Positions 20,724 through 33,606 are shown, numbered from the stretch's first letter. The stretch: 64,000 nt of DNA from Porpolomopsis calyptriformis (GCA_951640195.1 OX621167.1:62001-126000); one strand, 5' to 3'. The notes: generated by a model from the letters alone, not told the origin. Made by a program: numbers and translations.

Positions 20724-22089
20724 TCAAATAAGCAAATCTGAGCTACACCGAGGGCAAGTATAGTATGTTTGGTCTGTAACAACTAATAGCTCATAAGAGT
20801 CTGTGTTATCTATGCCGAATTCTGCCTCAAGCCAGTTTTCCCAGTCAGTGTCTATCATATTTAACCGAGACTCCTCAATGAGGTGAGCAGCTATCCATCC
20901 AGAGGCTTGGACGACACTGCGTTCCTGTGAAGAAAGCAACTTTCTAGCCTTGTTCACGATCCTAATATTTCCGGCTGTAAAATAAGTGAGACCTCCCCTA
21001 GCTGTGGGTTGGAAAGCAACTTGAAGTATAATTTTTGGGGTGTCGGCAAACTTCTCTATAGCATAGAGATTGTTAAGATACTGCTGCTGGGTAATGTTGG
21101 CAGGGGTTCCTAGGCAAGTAAGATGGGACCATCTTTTGCAGGACCAGCAGTAGCGTTGTTCCTCTGTATCGGGGGACCAAAGTGAATAACAGTGAGTTGC
21201 GCCACATATTTCTGGCTCGCCCTACCACCCAATAGATTACTACAGGGTATATGTTTAGTTCAATGAACGCACCTTCAATGCCTGCCTATGCCCATCCCAG
21301 AAGTATCTAATAGAAATTTTAGTATAATAGATGGGTTGGTATTATCGTCAAGCTTACCGCATGTAATACGCGGTTACTGGAGGTTGATCTTCAATCTGAT
21401 TTTTAATAATAACAATGTCGATTGTATCTACAGTTTAATTTTCAGTTCAGTTCAGTTCATTCTTTTATATCTGCTTCTCGATATAATAACCCTCACCTTC
21501 CAAGGCTTGCGCATCAATGATATCTGTAGAATCAGAGCCACACAGCTCTTGCTTTCCAAATGTGTTTATATACCTGTCAAGAGTAAGAAGAACATAGAGT
21601 GACAGGAGAAGGAGTAGGTTTTGAGATACAACCTTTTAGTATCAGCCTTAACATCACTTCTCTCCAACAACTGCTTGGCTGTATACATCCATGAAACCTT
21701 AGCAAGATACTTGTTCTAAAGCACATTGTCAACATTGGGTAGGGTAGCTTGAGCAGGTGTATCACCTTAGTAGTTTTTCTTATTTGTAGGATCAAACCTT
21801 TCCAGTAGTCATCCATTATAATATTATTTTCTTCCTTTGCATGGAGGCCAAGGTGACGGATGAGGCAGCTGTGTTTGAGGGAAATAATCAAATGACTACT
21901 ATTCAAGCATTATCGATAAACACTTACAAGTCATTCTTAACGAATTTGCAAGGAGAGCCTATAAAGTTTTGATTTGGAACAAATAGAACAAGGCATAGGT
22001 GATATCTCACCATCATTTGGATTAGGAACCTCGAGGTATTCTACGACTTTTGCAGATTTCCATTGTTTTTCCTCGGTTGTAGGTGCCAT
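20724..22089 (-). CDS. BAH and PHD-finger protein, 324 aa
   Basis: Eight small exons with exact phase closure: 22089-22011, 21958-21928, 21868-21766, 21715-21633, 21573-21497, 21427-21358, 21306-21273, 21221-20724. Residues about 30-150 form a BAH domain (DDYWKGLILQIRK, YLAKVSWMYTAKQLL, and STDIIDAQALE where BAH domains usually read SxHxDIIDA). From residue 160 a PHD finger follows: C165, C170, C184, C187, H192, C195 and, after a long insertion, C315 and C318 (CPRC) at the very C-terminus. BAH and PHD modules read nucleosomes and histone tails. The gap before the last cysteine pair is much longer than usual, so the finger may be incomplete. Divergent from the large gene, 129 bp apart. Confidence 0.85.
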
Positions 22090-22218
22090 AATAATAAATC
22101 TACGGACCAATGTTGATTATTCGTATTATATTCCCACAGCTATATATATGTCACGTGAATGTAGATACACTTTGTCTCGACTATTGCACAAACATAGCTC
22201 TCGATCTTAACCTCCAAT
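22090..22218. promoter_or_regulatory. Short bidirectional promoter region
   Basis: 129 bp between the divergent starts of the BAH-PHD gene and the large gene. It contains a tatatatat string near 22140-22149 and a cacgtg E-box at 22152-22157. Regulation of both genes from here is inferred. Confidence 0.5.
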
Positions 22219-25200
22219 ATGGCAAACCAGGCAAATGAAGGTGCAGATTATGACAGTGATATAGATAGGATCATAGCTATGTCCTCACTAGCCAAGGTAA
22301 GCCTATCCCTAGTAGTTATGTATCTAATTCGATTCACACAATTAAATCATTACGAGGCTAATAAAACCATAATAAACCAGGAAGGGGATTCGACTTCTAG
22401 TGGTTCAGATGATAGTGATATACGTAATATCCTGAATATGCCTTGTGCAGAGAAGATGCCAATGCCAATACCGATGCTAGGAGAAAAACATATGCCTTCC
22501 AAAAAACATATATTAATCAACAAAAAGCCAGTATACTCAGTAAGTGTATATCTGTTTTCAAGGTTAAAGTGCTCACATTATTACAGACAACGTTAATTAG
22601 CCTAAATCATCTTAACATCCAGAATTCGGATCAGCAATATATATCGATACCTCCATTGGCTCCCTTAGGTCCCCAGCCAGGTCCTTCAAGGGTCCAAAAC
22701 GCAATAAGTAGAAAGGATAATGACGCTGTATGTCTCAATTAACCTATGACAATAATAACTTACATTTATTTATTTTCCAGGTGGCGAAAGCATGGTATGT
22801 ATTTTAAGAGAAATCATAAGATACTTGCGTATTAATACTGGTTAGGTTTAGTGATTATAGCTCTCCTTCAGAGCCTTCGGTGGATATTAGAAGGAACAAC
22901 TCGCGATTTGAAACCAGACACCGGTGAATAAATCTATCATTCGAAATGTTAGGTTAAATACTAAACTTTTAGAAGCTCAACAAGCCGATCATCGTCGCCA
23001 GCTAGCAATAACGGATCAGATTTCATTGGATCCAGTGAAAGTGACAGCGCTCATTCTCATTTACTAGCAAAAAATGCCATTCGATTGAATCTACCACGAT
23101 CTGAGCAAGAGCTTTTTATAGGTATGTTCTTATATTATTGGTGGTGATTAGACTCATTAAGGATATTAGACACGAAGCTAGCAGATCCAAGGATATGGGC
23201 TTCAGCTTGTCAATCATTGGGATCTGCTAAGCCTGGAAACCACCTGGATCACGCGGTCATAGAAATTTACCTTTTGAAATCATGGTATATGTCCATTCAA
23301 CCCCAGATGCCATCTCAGAGATATTCCTACTATCTAGACTCGGAAACGGTGAGCAGGGTAATAAGAGAAGAAGAAGACATCCTGTCTACCGAAATCCATA
23401 AAACTCTCCTTCTTCCACCTCACGTTGCTATCCCGAAAAAGCCTGTGTTATTTTTCCCTCCACTATCATGGCAATCTTCTGCAACCCAAAGGCTAGCTTT
23501 ATTTGATTACCAGCAGGAGAAGGTTCTTGTTTTTAGCCATGGAGCTCCACTCGAAACCAATATGTACTCAGATTGGACGGAGTGGAATGGCAACTACTAT
23601 TGGAGGGCTATTGCTAATGTGTTTGGGTGGATCCTGGGTAGTGAGTTGGATGAGCGAGGTCCCCAAGTAATCGAACCGAATTGGAATACGGTGAAAATCT
23701 CGTTTCTATACAGAAGAAGCATATTCATATACATATTTCAACAGAGTGAGGCCGACACTGGTTCCTGGATGGCATCGCTTTGCCAAGAAATCTTTGATAA
23801 TGGTTGGATGTATTCCACAGACATTAACCAACACCCACTTGCACCCAAATTGCAATGTGTTCATGCGATGCGAGAGAGAATATTTCTCACTGCGCTTCAA
23901 ACTGTACAAAAATCATATGACTTCTGGAACAAGACTCAGACCCTGCTTCGGTATTCCATGGAACCCAATTCTGAGGTTGTGAATGATATGAAGGCTGGGC
24001 TTTTAAAATTCAAGCGTTTCGAGGTAATAGCACTTGCGCTTGCAACTGCTCGTATGAAGTGTGAGTATTATCTCATTCCGATTACCTGTGATAATCAATC
24101 TAAAGAGGCTACCTATATTAATCAACTAGGCCATCTTCTGGATAGTCACGACAAGGATGGCAATGCCAGCAATGACGACAACAATCACAATGATGATGAC
24201 AATGATGACAACGATGATGATTCCATTGTAATCAACCTACCACCTCAGCCTTCCAGAAGGTCTCTACCTGAAATCCAACTTCCAGAGGTTGAGCTAAATG
24301 GGAATGGGGGTGAAGAAGCATTAGCAACAAGCGTTGATGAGCGGCCTTTTGATGACTACGAATCAGCTATGTTGGTTTGCTCCGAGGATCAAGCTGATAT
24401 CATTCCAAACACGTGGACCTTTGACACCAATGGAATGCTTGTATTGGGCAAGCACTGGAGTATCTGGAGGGATAGAGGCTATAGGTTGCAGGCCGATTTT
24501 TTCTCTATGTTCAATAACCAGGAACCGGTTCTCCTCAATGACCACCTTCTTCCACACTGGGATTCAAGTGATCAAGCAAGTGGATGTTTACCATCATCTC
24601 CAGTTGCATACCCATCCTCGTTATCTTCTCATTCTTCTGAGGTGCTGAATTCCCTACCAGCTATGGACAACCCAGATGTGACTGTGATGGGTGCTCAGGA
24701 TATGTTGGATGAGGCGGGAGGGGTGGAAGGGACATCAGAGAGCCAGGGTGTGTTTGTAAAAGGTAAAGCACGCAACAACAAATTCATCTACTTCGACTTG
24801 GAGAAGGATAGAGTAAACCTGGACGATGAAGAAGTGTCAGTGTCGGTGGATATCGACAGCGTCATATGGGTCACGCATAAACCACAGTTCATTGGTCCAA
24901 TCAATATTCACCTTCTTCCACTGTTAGACGACAAACCTCCATTCTCTATCAACAATCATGTCTATGTCCAGGTTCTACAACCACCTACCACTCGAAATCC
25001 TAGGCAGAGGTCTAAAAGGTATCCACTTAGTGCCTTGCCACATACCCATTTCGGGCAGATGGGTCAAGGATCAGGCCAATTTAACACCTACGTCTTCTTC
25101 CCTCGTATGATTAGGAAAGACCCAGGAACGCATAGAATGACTACTCTGATGCCAAGGGAGGTACAGGAGTTGTGGTTCTCACAAGTGATCATGCCTGCTC

Positions 25201-27574
25201 TGCCAGTGGTTTTAGCCAACTACACCGGAATTATGGAGTATCTTCCTACAAGCGTCAGTAATCTCCAATGGAAAATAGGGACAAGACGTACGACCAAGAC
25301 CATTCCCCTCACACCTGAAGCATTTTCTTCCATGCGAACCACTCTCTGCGACATCATAAATAACCAGCCCGATCTCCTAGGCCGATTCGGGTCCTTTTTC
25401 TTTGTTGTAGATGCTCGAGGTATCAAACTGCTCTCTAAGCAGCACCACCCAACCGAGAATATATATCAGGCACTCTGTTCGATGATTCCTAACATGGACT
25501 GGGATTATATGAAGGACCGATCGCATGGAGAACTCTTGCTTGATCTTGGGATTTCATACCATCCTCCTTCTAGGGAGGATCAGGAGCCATTGGTAGGGCT
25601 GTGGAGGTTAGATAGGATCGACGACTCGTACGACCTTATGGGGATGAAAAAAGGAATGACCCATTATACTGCCATGTTTGGAGCTTATGGAGGGAGACAG
25701 GCTGAAACCAAGTTGAAGAAAAGTCGGCTTGTACACCTTTGCTTCCGATCCAGCTACAACCTTTGCTTTGAGGTGGTGCGACTTCCTGGCCAAACGAACT
25801 ACCTATGTGATGACTGTGATGCAGTCAAGACAAATGACCGATTCATGACTAGCTGTGATCACTGGAAAAAGCTGTTTCAATCTTCTCAAATCCAGTCATT
25901 CGGCGTTAGAGAAGAAGTTAGAGGGAGTGGGTTAGCCATTATAAAGCTTCTTGATGTAGCATCTGAAAAGGTAAGCAGCGAAATAACTGCAAACTAGAAA
26001 TGTCTAATGATTGCCAGGCACAAGACTATATGTCGTCTGACCCTATCATTTGGATCAAGTCGAGCCTCTTTTTCAAGTTGTTGGCAAGAAGGCTAGCAGA
26101 GTTTCAAAACATCCAACTACACCTTTCACGAAATCGACCAAGCAACTATGGGATGATGGCTACGCTTATCATCCACCTGATTAAGCACACCATGGTCACG
26201 CCAAGGATAAAGCACACATTCTTGAATGATGTGTTGCGAGACCTTCGTTTCAGTTCGATAATGTGGAGGTTCGGAATGTTCTTTCTTCACGACCTCAAGT
26301 TGAAGAAAGGAGTGCTATCTCTAAGAGAACTACCGGAGGAGGATCCAGCTGAGGTTATCCAAGCGTATGGACAGTCCTTGAAGAAGCCACAGGCAACTCA
26401 AGCCAACCAGCCATATCACCTTATTCAAATGTATCAGCAAGATGCGTGCCCTTGGGGTCCTGATCCATCTTGGTCAAGAATTCAGAAACTGTTGGAAACC
26501 GAGCCAGAGATTTTCCTTAGGGAATGGAGGTTGGATGATGACTGGGAAGCTCCTGAACTGCTTTACACAAAGCTGTTGTTTGTTGAGTTCACGCATCAGC
26601 TGTGGCTAAGTCTGGCAGAGCAGTTTGCATCAGCAGGTGTTTTACCCAAGCCAACCACAGTTCAGGAAGCAATGGAGACTTGGACGGTACCTGCGATTCA
26701 GCATATCATAGGCATTGACCATTGCCGATTCCTTCCTTCGAGCTGTGGCCTTAAAGGAAAGCTTCCTTTGAGTCACTCCCATGATCTATCATTTTCAGCA
26801 CGTCGGGCAACCTTCTTCCCTGAACAAACTATCCAGATCCCAGAGAATTCAGTCTGGAAACCATACACCCAGCCTGGAGGATATATCTCCACTTACCACC
26901 AATATCTTGTGGATTGGGATATGGATGAAGGTGATCAGCTCTGCCGTGAATTGGACAATATATTTGGCCAGTTACAATGCCTTCCTGTAGGTGGCCTATC
27001 GAATAAAAAGGGGAAACAAGTCATATGGGGGATGAAATCAGGCAAGATCAACTTTATTTCGAATTCAAAGTTCTATCGGATTGAAGAAATTGGGAAAGAG
27101 GTGGCTGCGCGTCCACGAACTCAGGTCCTAAAAAGGCCTCATGCTTCAAAGAATATACTTCAGAGACGACTAGATGAAACCTTGGGGAGATCGATAAAAC
27201 CACCTATTCGGAGCCGAAAGTCTGCCAAAATCTACCAAAAACGAAAGCCTCCTGTGAGACAGAAAGCAGACAACAATCCTTCAGGTTCAGAGAGCGGGAA
27301 AGAGCAACAGGTTAGGGTTACTCGCTCAAAGGCCAAGGCTGCCCAGAAAGACGAGGGAAGAAAGGGGGTGAGTGGTGTGTGGATAACTCGGTCAAGAATG
27401 AACGCTGCTAGGAAAGATGCGGAGAGAGAAGATTCAGGTTCAGGAAGACATATAGTAGGTAGATCTCAGTCAAGAGTCAAGGCTGCTAGGGAACGGGCAG
27501 ATTTAGAGTCTGATTCCGATTCCGATTCATTAGAGTACACAGATGAGCCAGGATCAGAGCAATCTAGTAGCTAA
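22219..27574 (+). CDS. Very large unknown protein, 1,638-1,656 aa
   Basis: Eight exons with exact phase closure: 22219-22296, 22381-22539, 22587-22727, 22781-22794 (14-nt micro-exon), 22852-22923, 22973-23121, 23170-25970, 26018-27574. A 54-nt in-frame stretch from GTGAAAATC to CAACAG (about 23692-23745) looks like a further intron and would shorten the protein from 1,656 to 1,638 aa. The N-terminus is acidic and Ser rich, with an Asp/Asn-rich acidic run at about residue 530-557. A Cys/His patch (YLCDDCDAV, then TSCDHW) lies near residue 1100. The C-terminus is strongly basic, with three degenerate repeats (TRSKAKAAQKD, TRSRMNAARKD, SQSRVKAARERAD) and an acidic Ser tail. No catalytic motif recognised. 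The layout suggests a nuclear protein, possibly the key protein of the unit. Confidence 0.75.
22781..22794 (+). other. 14-nt micro-exon of the large gene
   Basis: Exon 4 reads gtggcgaaagcatg between a tattttccag acceptor and a gtatgt donor. Without it the frames of exons 3 and 5 do not join, so phase supports it. Confidence 0.6.
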
Positions 27575-27634
27575 TGTATCGATTTGAAGATTATATATTC
27601 ACAGGTCTATTCTACCTATATGTGTTACACTGCT

Positions 27635-29650
27635 CATTGTGGTACCCCAATCAGTCTGCCCATGGGGATGTGGTTATTCTGGGATGTTATCACACTAATG
27701 CTATTGATTGAACATAACATGCTGATGGTTAGAGAGCTCGGTGAGAAGTTGAAGGTATAACCTCTGATACCTCTTGCATGCTAATTACGGTACCCCAATT
27801 ATTCCACACATGAGGATTGGACTACTCCTGATGTTTGTAGCACCAATGCTATTGATTGAACATAAAATCCTGATGCTTAGAGGGCTCTCTGATAAGTTGA
27901 AGGTATACCCTCCCATACCTGTTGTATACTTATTGCAGCACCCTAGTTAATCCACACATGATGATTGAACTATTCCTAACCTTTGTAATACTCATGCTAT
28001 TGATTGAACATAAAATCCTGATACTCGGAGAGCTCTGTGATAAGTTGAAGGTATATCATCCGATACTTCTTACATACTATACCCCAATCATTCCACACAT
28101 GAGGATTAGACTACTCCTGACCTTTGTAACACTAATGCTGTTGATTTAACATAAAATCCCGATGCTTAGAGAGCTCTCTGATAAGTTAAAGGTATACCAC
28201 CCCATGATATCTTATATACTTATTGCGGCACCCTAGTCAATCCATACACGAGGATTAGACTATTCCCAATGTTTATAACACTAATGCTATTGATTGAACA
28301 TGAAATCCTGATGCTCAGAGAGCTCTGTGATAACTTGAAGGTATACCCCCCCCTACCTCCTGTATACTTCTTGCGGCACCCCAGTCTATCTACACATGAT
28401 GATTGGACTATTCCCAATGTTTGTAACACAGGTGCTATTGATTGAACATGAAATCCTGATGCTCAGAGAGCTCTGTGATAAGTTAGAGATATACCCCCCT
28501 ATACCCCTTATATAGCTTATTGCAGTGCCTCATTCTGTCCATATATTGTCATTCCGAGCATCTGTAACACTGGTGCTATTGATTGAACATGAAATTGTGA
28601 TGTTTAAAGAGGTCTGTGATAAGTTGGAGATATACTCCCCCATACCCCTTATATAGCTTATTGCAGTACCTCATTCTGACCATATATTGTTATTCCAAGC
28701 ATCTATAACACTGGTGCTATTGATTGAACATGAAATTGTGATGTTTAAAGAGGTCTGTGATAAGTTGGAGATATACTCCCTCATACCCTTTATATACCTT
28801 ATTGGAGTGCCTTATTCTACCCATATATTGTTATTCCGAGCATCTATGACACTAGTGCTATTGATTGAACATGAAATTATGATGTTTAAAGATGTCTGTA
28901 ATAAGTTGGAGATATACCCCCCCATACCCCTTATATAACTGATTGCGGTACCCCAAATGGTCTATAACTTAGGATTTTTGTATTCCCCACCTCTATGACA
29001 CTGGGGCTATTGATTGAATATAAAACCCAGGTTTTTAAAGACCTCTGTAATAAGTTGGAGATATACCCCCCCATACCCCTTATATAGCTTATTGCGGTAC
29101 CTTATTCTGCCTATACATCAGGATTTTGTTATTCCGAGCCTCTATGACACTACTGCTATCGATTGAACATGAAATCCTGATTTTTAAAGAGCTCTGTGAT
29201 AAGTTGGAGATATACCCCCCCATACCCCTTATATAGCTTATTGCGGTACCCCAAATGGTCTATAAATCAGGATTTTTGTATTCCCAGTATCTGTGACACT
29301 AGTGCTATCGATTGAACATAAAATCCTGATTTTTAAAGAGCTCTGTGATAAGTTGGAGATATACCCCCCCATACCCCTTATATCACTGATTGCGGTACCC
29401 CAAATGGTCCATAAATTGGGATTTTTGTATTCCCCACCTCTATGACACTGGGGCTATCGATTGAATATGAAACCCCGATTTTTAGAGCAGTCTATAGCTA
29501 CTTATACTTATGCCTCCTCCTAAAACCTTACTATCTTCCACCACGACATACCAAATGCTCTAAAAATCGGAATTTTCTGTGGGCCCACCATTAGTTCACT
29601 GTGCCTATCGAATGGATATGAAATTGTGATTTATAGAGTGCAATACAATA
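27635..29650. repeat. Satellite array, about 14 monomers of 141 or 148-149 bp
   Basis: The anchor ttgattgaa recurs at 27704, 27852, 28000, 28141, 28290, 28438, 28579, 28720, 28861, 29010, 29159, 29308 and 29457, with a decayed copy at 29608. Spacings are 148, 148, 141, 149, 148, 141, 141, 141, 149, 149, 149, 149 and 151. Conserved blocks are a gagctctgtgataagttgga-type segment, a C-run followed by ataccccttatata, and ttgcggtacc. Left-hand monomers share gatgcttagagag, right-hand ones gatttttaaagag, so neighbours are most alike. There are no unique spacers and no coding sequence. The array forms the junction between copies 1 and 2. Confidence 0.93.
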
Positions 29651-30047
29651 GCTGGGCTGCATAATGGTATAAATGGAGTATTTTACATATATCTCAAGAA
29701 TGGGACCGCCAATTTTTTTAATTTATGGCTTAAACCGATTGTATTGGGATGCCCTAACGATCCCCCAAAGAATTTTGAATTAATTTTGTGCCAGCATTTT
29801 GGTCATTTTGTTGATAATGGGTCCCTGATATATAAATACTAGATTTTGACCAATAAATGCTGGCCTCTGCCACACTGAACTTGGAAGAAGCTTGTAAAAG
29901 ATGATGCTCAGACTTGCAACAAAGGAAGGTCTTATCTGTTGATCACACAGAGGATACTATCGAACACTGCCCCATGCTCAGGAGGCAACTTGTATCAAAG
30001 GAAGATGTGGTACAATATAGTCGTATACATGGGCAGGTCCACACCAC

Positions 30048-33000
30048 TCATGTTGATTGGGTTTCGCCCACCTTCTTCCTTCCACCTTCCTTCCACTTAG
30101 CGTGTGCCCAGGCGTCAGGTGGCACAGGGAACGGCAAAATACAGTACTTGTATGGCCGCAAGTGCTTTTTGTCACAGTCCTGTACAAAGTTAGGTCGACG
30201 AACCTTCTGCACACGCGACTTGCAGAATCCACATGAAAGGCGGCACCAATCGCCCTTCTTATCAAGCATGCTTGACGTTACAAAACAGCCCACACCACAT
30301 GTCGGACATGCCGGAGGATCCAATCCCCATGGGCAGTCCTCGTTGGAGAGCGCGAATTGCGTGACGGAAATGTCACCTCCTGATTCCGATTCCGATCCCT
30401 TCCATGCACGAATGAGCAGGACGGGTGTGTGTGAGAGGATGTCTACTCGGTCAAATGACCGATGCAGCGCTTCCTCCACATCCTGCATGTTCTTCTCTTG
30501 CTGAAGGAATGCCAGCTCAACGAATAACGGCAATGCAGATGTGACTTTGATAGGCGATAACACCTTTGCGGAGAATCCAATGACCCAAGTGAAGATATTA
30601 CTAGAAGGAGGGATAAAACGGTTTATTGATTGTTGGGCAGAAGTCGCAAAGGGGAAGGGGAAGAGGGAAATCCTGCATACCTTTCAACCAGGGACTTCCA
30701 CGACTGTAGACTTCCCTCGTGGTGAAATGTGTGCCCACAGCACAGGGCAATCAAGCCCTTGATTGATGGGTTCTGCATAAACACGGGATCGTATGCATCC
30801 TGCATAGTAGCGCGTAGAATCTGGGGAAACCGGTTCCGGTTCAGTTCCAGTTCGACGATAGCATCTTCTTATGAAGTCCTCCAACAACTACTTACTTCGG
30901 TGATGTGGGCGTGGCGGTTGGTTTTGGCCCCTGGGAATGCGTAGACTAACTCCCCCGTTTGAACTGTAGTATGGCCTTCAAGGACGACAAGGACTGCTGA
31001 GTTCGGGAATCGCTTTATCCACTCCACCGCTTGTGAGCGCAATGCTTTGAGAGTGCGTCCATTATTCAAGTAAACGTATATAGTCTGGAGCTGTTTATAG
31101 AATACCATAAGCCTAAATCACTCGGTCATTCGAGGAAACGTCCCTCACCTGGTCATCCTGCTCGTGCTTGTAAAAGTCTTTCAATCGCCCTGCGATATTC
31201 GGGGCGGTTAGTGTCTCTTTGACCATTCTTGCCTCACATGTGTATATGTGGATGTAGAGGAGGGGGGTTATAACCCTCCCCCCGTGGAAGAATGATTTTA
31301 TTCGTGAGTTGATTGTATACTGAAGAAGGAAAATCAGTGGTGTTGTCTTGCATGAAGTAGATCCAAACCTTGGGAAGTATTTTTTTGAGGCGACAATGCC
31401 TCAGGCAGTACCATGGAGTTCCCTCAGGAACATCCCACTGGACACACGCAGTCGAGTCCGAGGAAACACACAGCATGACACCACACCCTGGTTCACTGCA
31501 TACCACAAATGACCCACCATCACTACAATATTGGCAAAACTATCCAAAACATGCAGCATATTAGCGGGACTCGTAATAAATTATTTTTCCTCCCATCTTC
31601 TTACCATCTTTGCCGACCCCTTGCCTTGTGCTTCATCATCATCTTGAGATGATGATGCCGTTTCCGACGTCAGTTTATCCATGTTCTCCAATGAATGGAG
31701 AAAGTCTTCGCCAGGGTTTCCTGGCAGTGCATCCGTGATGCAGGTTGACGTGTGAAACCCATAGCGCCGTCGCTTCACTGCACGGCCACCTGCAGCAGCC
31801 TTCCTCTTCCTCTTCTTGGGCACACGGTTGGAAGTCTGTTTTTTCGTCGCTCCACTTGACGAACTCCTCCTCTCTGCACCCACATGCTTCGCATTGGGTT
31901 GAGATGGTGGATCCAGGGAGGGGGAGGATGCAGGCAACGGATGGTTGTTGATTGAAGATGATGCTGTGAGCATCGGATCAATGCCGAAGTTTTCATCCTG
32001 AAGTGGAGGTGATGTTGGCTTGCCTCCGCTCGAGCTGGTTGCTTTGTTTAAAAAGAGTGTGTAATGTCAACAACTGTTCATCAAAGAAACAATGTAGGAT
32101 GATGTACATGGAATGTTTGCCAAGTCACCGAGGTCGAAATTGAACTCGGGCTGGTTCTCTGCTATACTGCCGCGCATCACAGCAGCAGGTTGATTAGCTG
32201 CATCCTTGGCTGGGGCGGCAGGGTTGGCAGGGGCGGCAGGTGTCGCAGGGGCGGTGGATTTGGCTGGGGGGGCGGATTTAGCTGGGGGGGCGGATTTGGC
32301 TGGGGGGGCGGATTTGGCTGGGGCAGCAGGGTTGGCGGTGGCGGCGGGTTTGGCTGGGGCAGTGGTTTGGGCTGGGGCGGCGGGTTTGGCAGGGGCGGTG
32401 GATTTGGCAGGGGCAGTGGGGTTGACAGTGGCGGATTTGGCTGGGGCAGCAGGGTTGGCGGTGGCGGCGGTTTTAGCTGGGGCGGTGGTTTGGGCTCGGG
32501 CGGCGGTTTTAGCTGGGGCGGTGGTTTGGGCTCGGGCGGCGGGTTTGGCAGGGGCGGTGGGTTTGGATGCAGGAATGGGCTGGGCTGGGGCGGTGGCTTG
32601 GTTGCCGGTATTTTCAAATGTTGCGAGCGTTAGTTTGTTTCCGACTTGCACCTGTTCCAATGCTGCCAACAATGGCTCTAGACTACCACAGAATGTGGGT
32701 CATTATGCTATGCCACAGATCAGATCCAATACATACCTGTGTGAGTCGGCCTTGTCTTTCGTGAGATCGATGGGCCGAGATGTGGAGGTAGATGGAGATG
32801 GAGCCGACTGGTGGGTCTGTTCACCTACTTGGCGCTCTTGGCCAGGATCGGAAGGAGGCTGGGTGGCTTGGGTAAGGGGTGGTTGGTGGATGAGGGCATT
32901 TGGCTGCGTGCTAGTTGGTGATGATATGTTAATAAAGAGACATAAAGATATGTTTGTTTGTTTGTTCATACTCTATGCCGCGTGCAGAAATTTTGGGAGA

Positions 33001-33198
33001 AGGTGAGATGTTCAGGAAATCGTTGGGATTCCAACCACCTTCATTGGGTTCAGGGGTATAGCGTGGTGAAGGTTGATTGGTTGTGTGGCCTTGGGTCGGG
33101 GAGATATTCATCGGAGAGGGTGGGTTGCCTTGGGAGGAATCACTATCAGAGTAATCATCCCCATGAAAGTTGCTAGTCGCTGATTGTGTATGGGGCAT
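30048..33198 (-). CDS. PHD-like zinc-finger protein, copy 2
   Basis: Second copy of the gene at 738-3888, shifted by 29310. All nine exons are intact and the predicted 880-aa product shows no difference. Its stop lies about 400 bp from the satellite edge. Confidence 0.82.
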
Positions 33199-33606
33199 TG
33201 CAGCTAATCGTGTATGAAAAGTCTGTTGTAACGGCGCTAAGGAAAAAGAGACTCACGTGATTTGATTTTTTTTTTTTTTTTTTGAATTCAGCAAATGTAT
33301 GCGCTAAGATGCACTAGTTAGTTCTATATTACTATACACAACCAACTCTGCAACTTTGTTCGCAGCCTTATAAGTGGGTTGTCCCAGGGCTTTGGCTCAC
33401 GCAGTGAGTTTCATGAGTTGTGTCGTGATTTGATTTAATCGACAGGCAAACGAAGGCTGCAAGAAGTGAAGTAAAGTGAACTGGTGGCTAGTCCTATAAG
33501 GATTTCTAGGAAACCCCGAAGCCTCACATAGAGTCGCTTTGTGAGGTGAGTGTTTATGTGTGGGTTCCGTTAGTGTACGCGAATCAACTTAAGCTGGAAT
33601 TAAGGA

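Larger units (their letters stand above)
1..29310. repeat. 29,310-bp tandem unit, copy 1
   Basis: The sequence from base 1 recurs at 29311 and 58621 with a constant offset of 29,310 bp and no length change. The phase chosen is arbitrary, because the window opens inside the satellite part of the unit. Every gene of copy 1 recurs in copy 2 at +29310 with the same orientation and exon structure. The only differences found by eye are 15965 G to A, 16656 T to C and 25336 G to A (copy 1 to copy 2). Direct head-to-tail orientation and near identity mean very recent amplification, strong homogenisation, or an assembly loop. Confidence 0.97.

Noticed and set aside
27311..27320. Telomere-like ggttagggtt
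   Set aside because: A single occurrence inside the coding sequence of the large gene; no telomeric array.
27635..29650. CRISPR-like array
   Set aside because: The repeats are contiguous 141-149 bp monomers without unique spacers, in a eukaryotic genome; this is satellite DNA.
27635..29650. Small open frames (about 70-85 aa) inside the satellite
   Set aside because: They follow the monomer periodicity (repeated LLIEHEI-type segments) and carry no gene signals.
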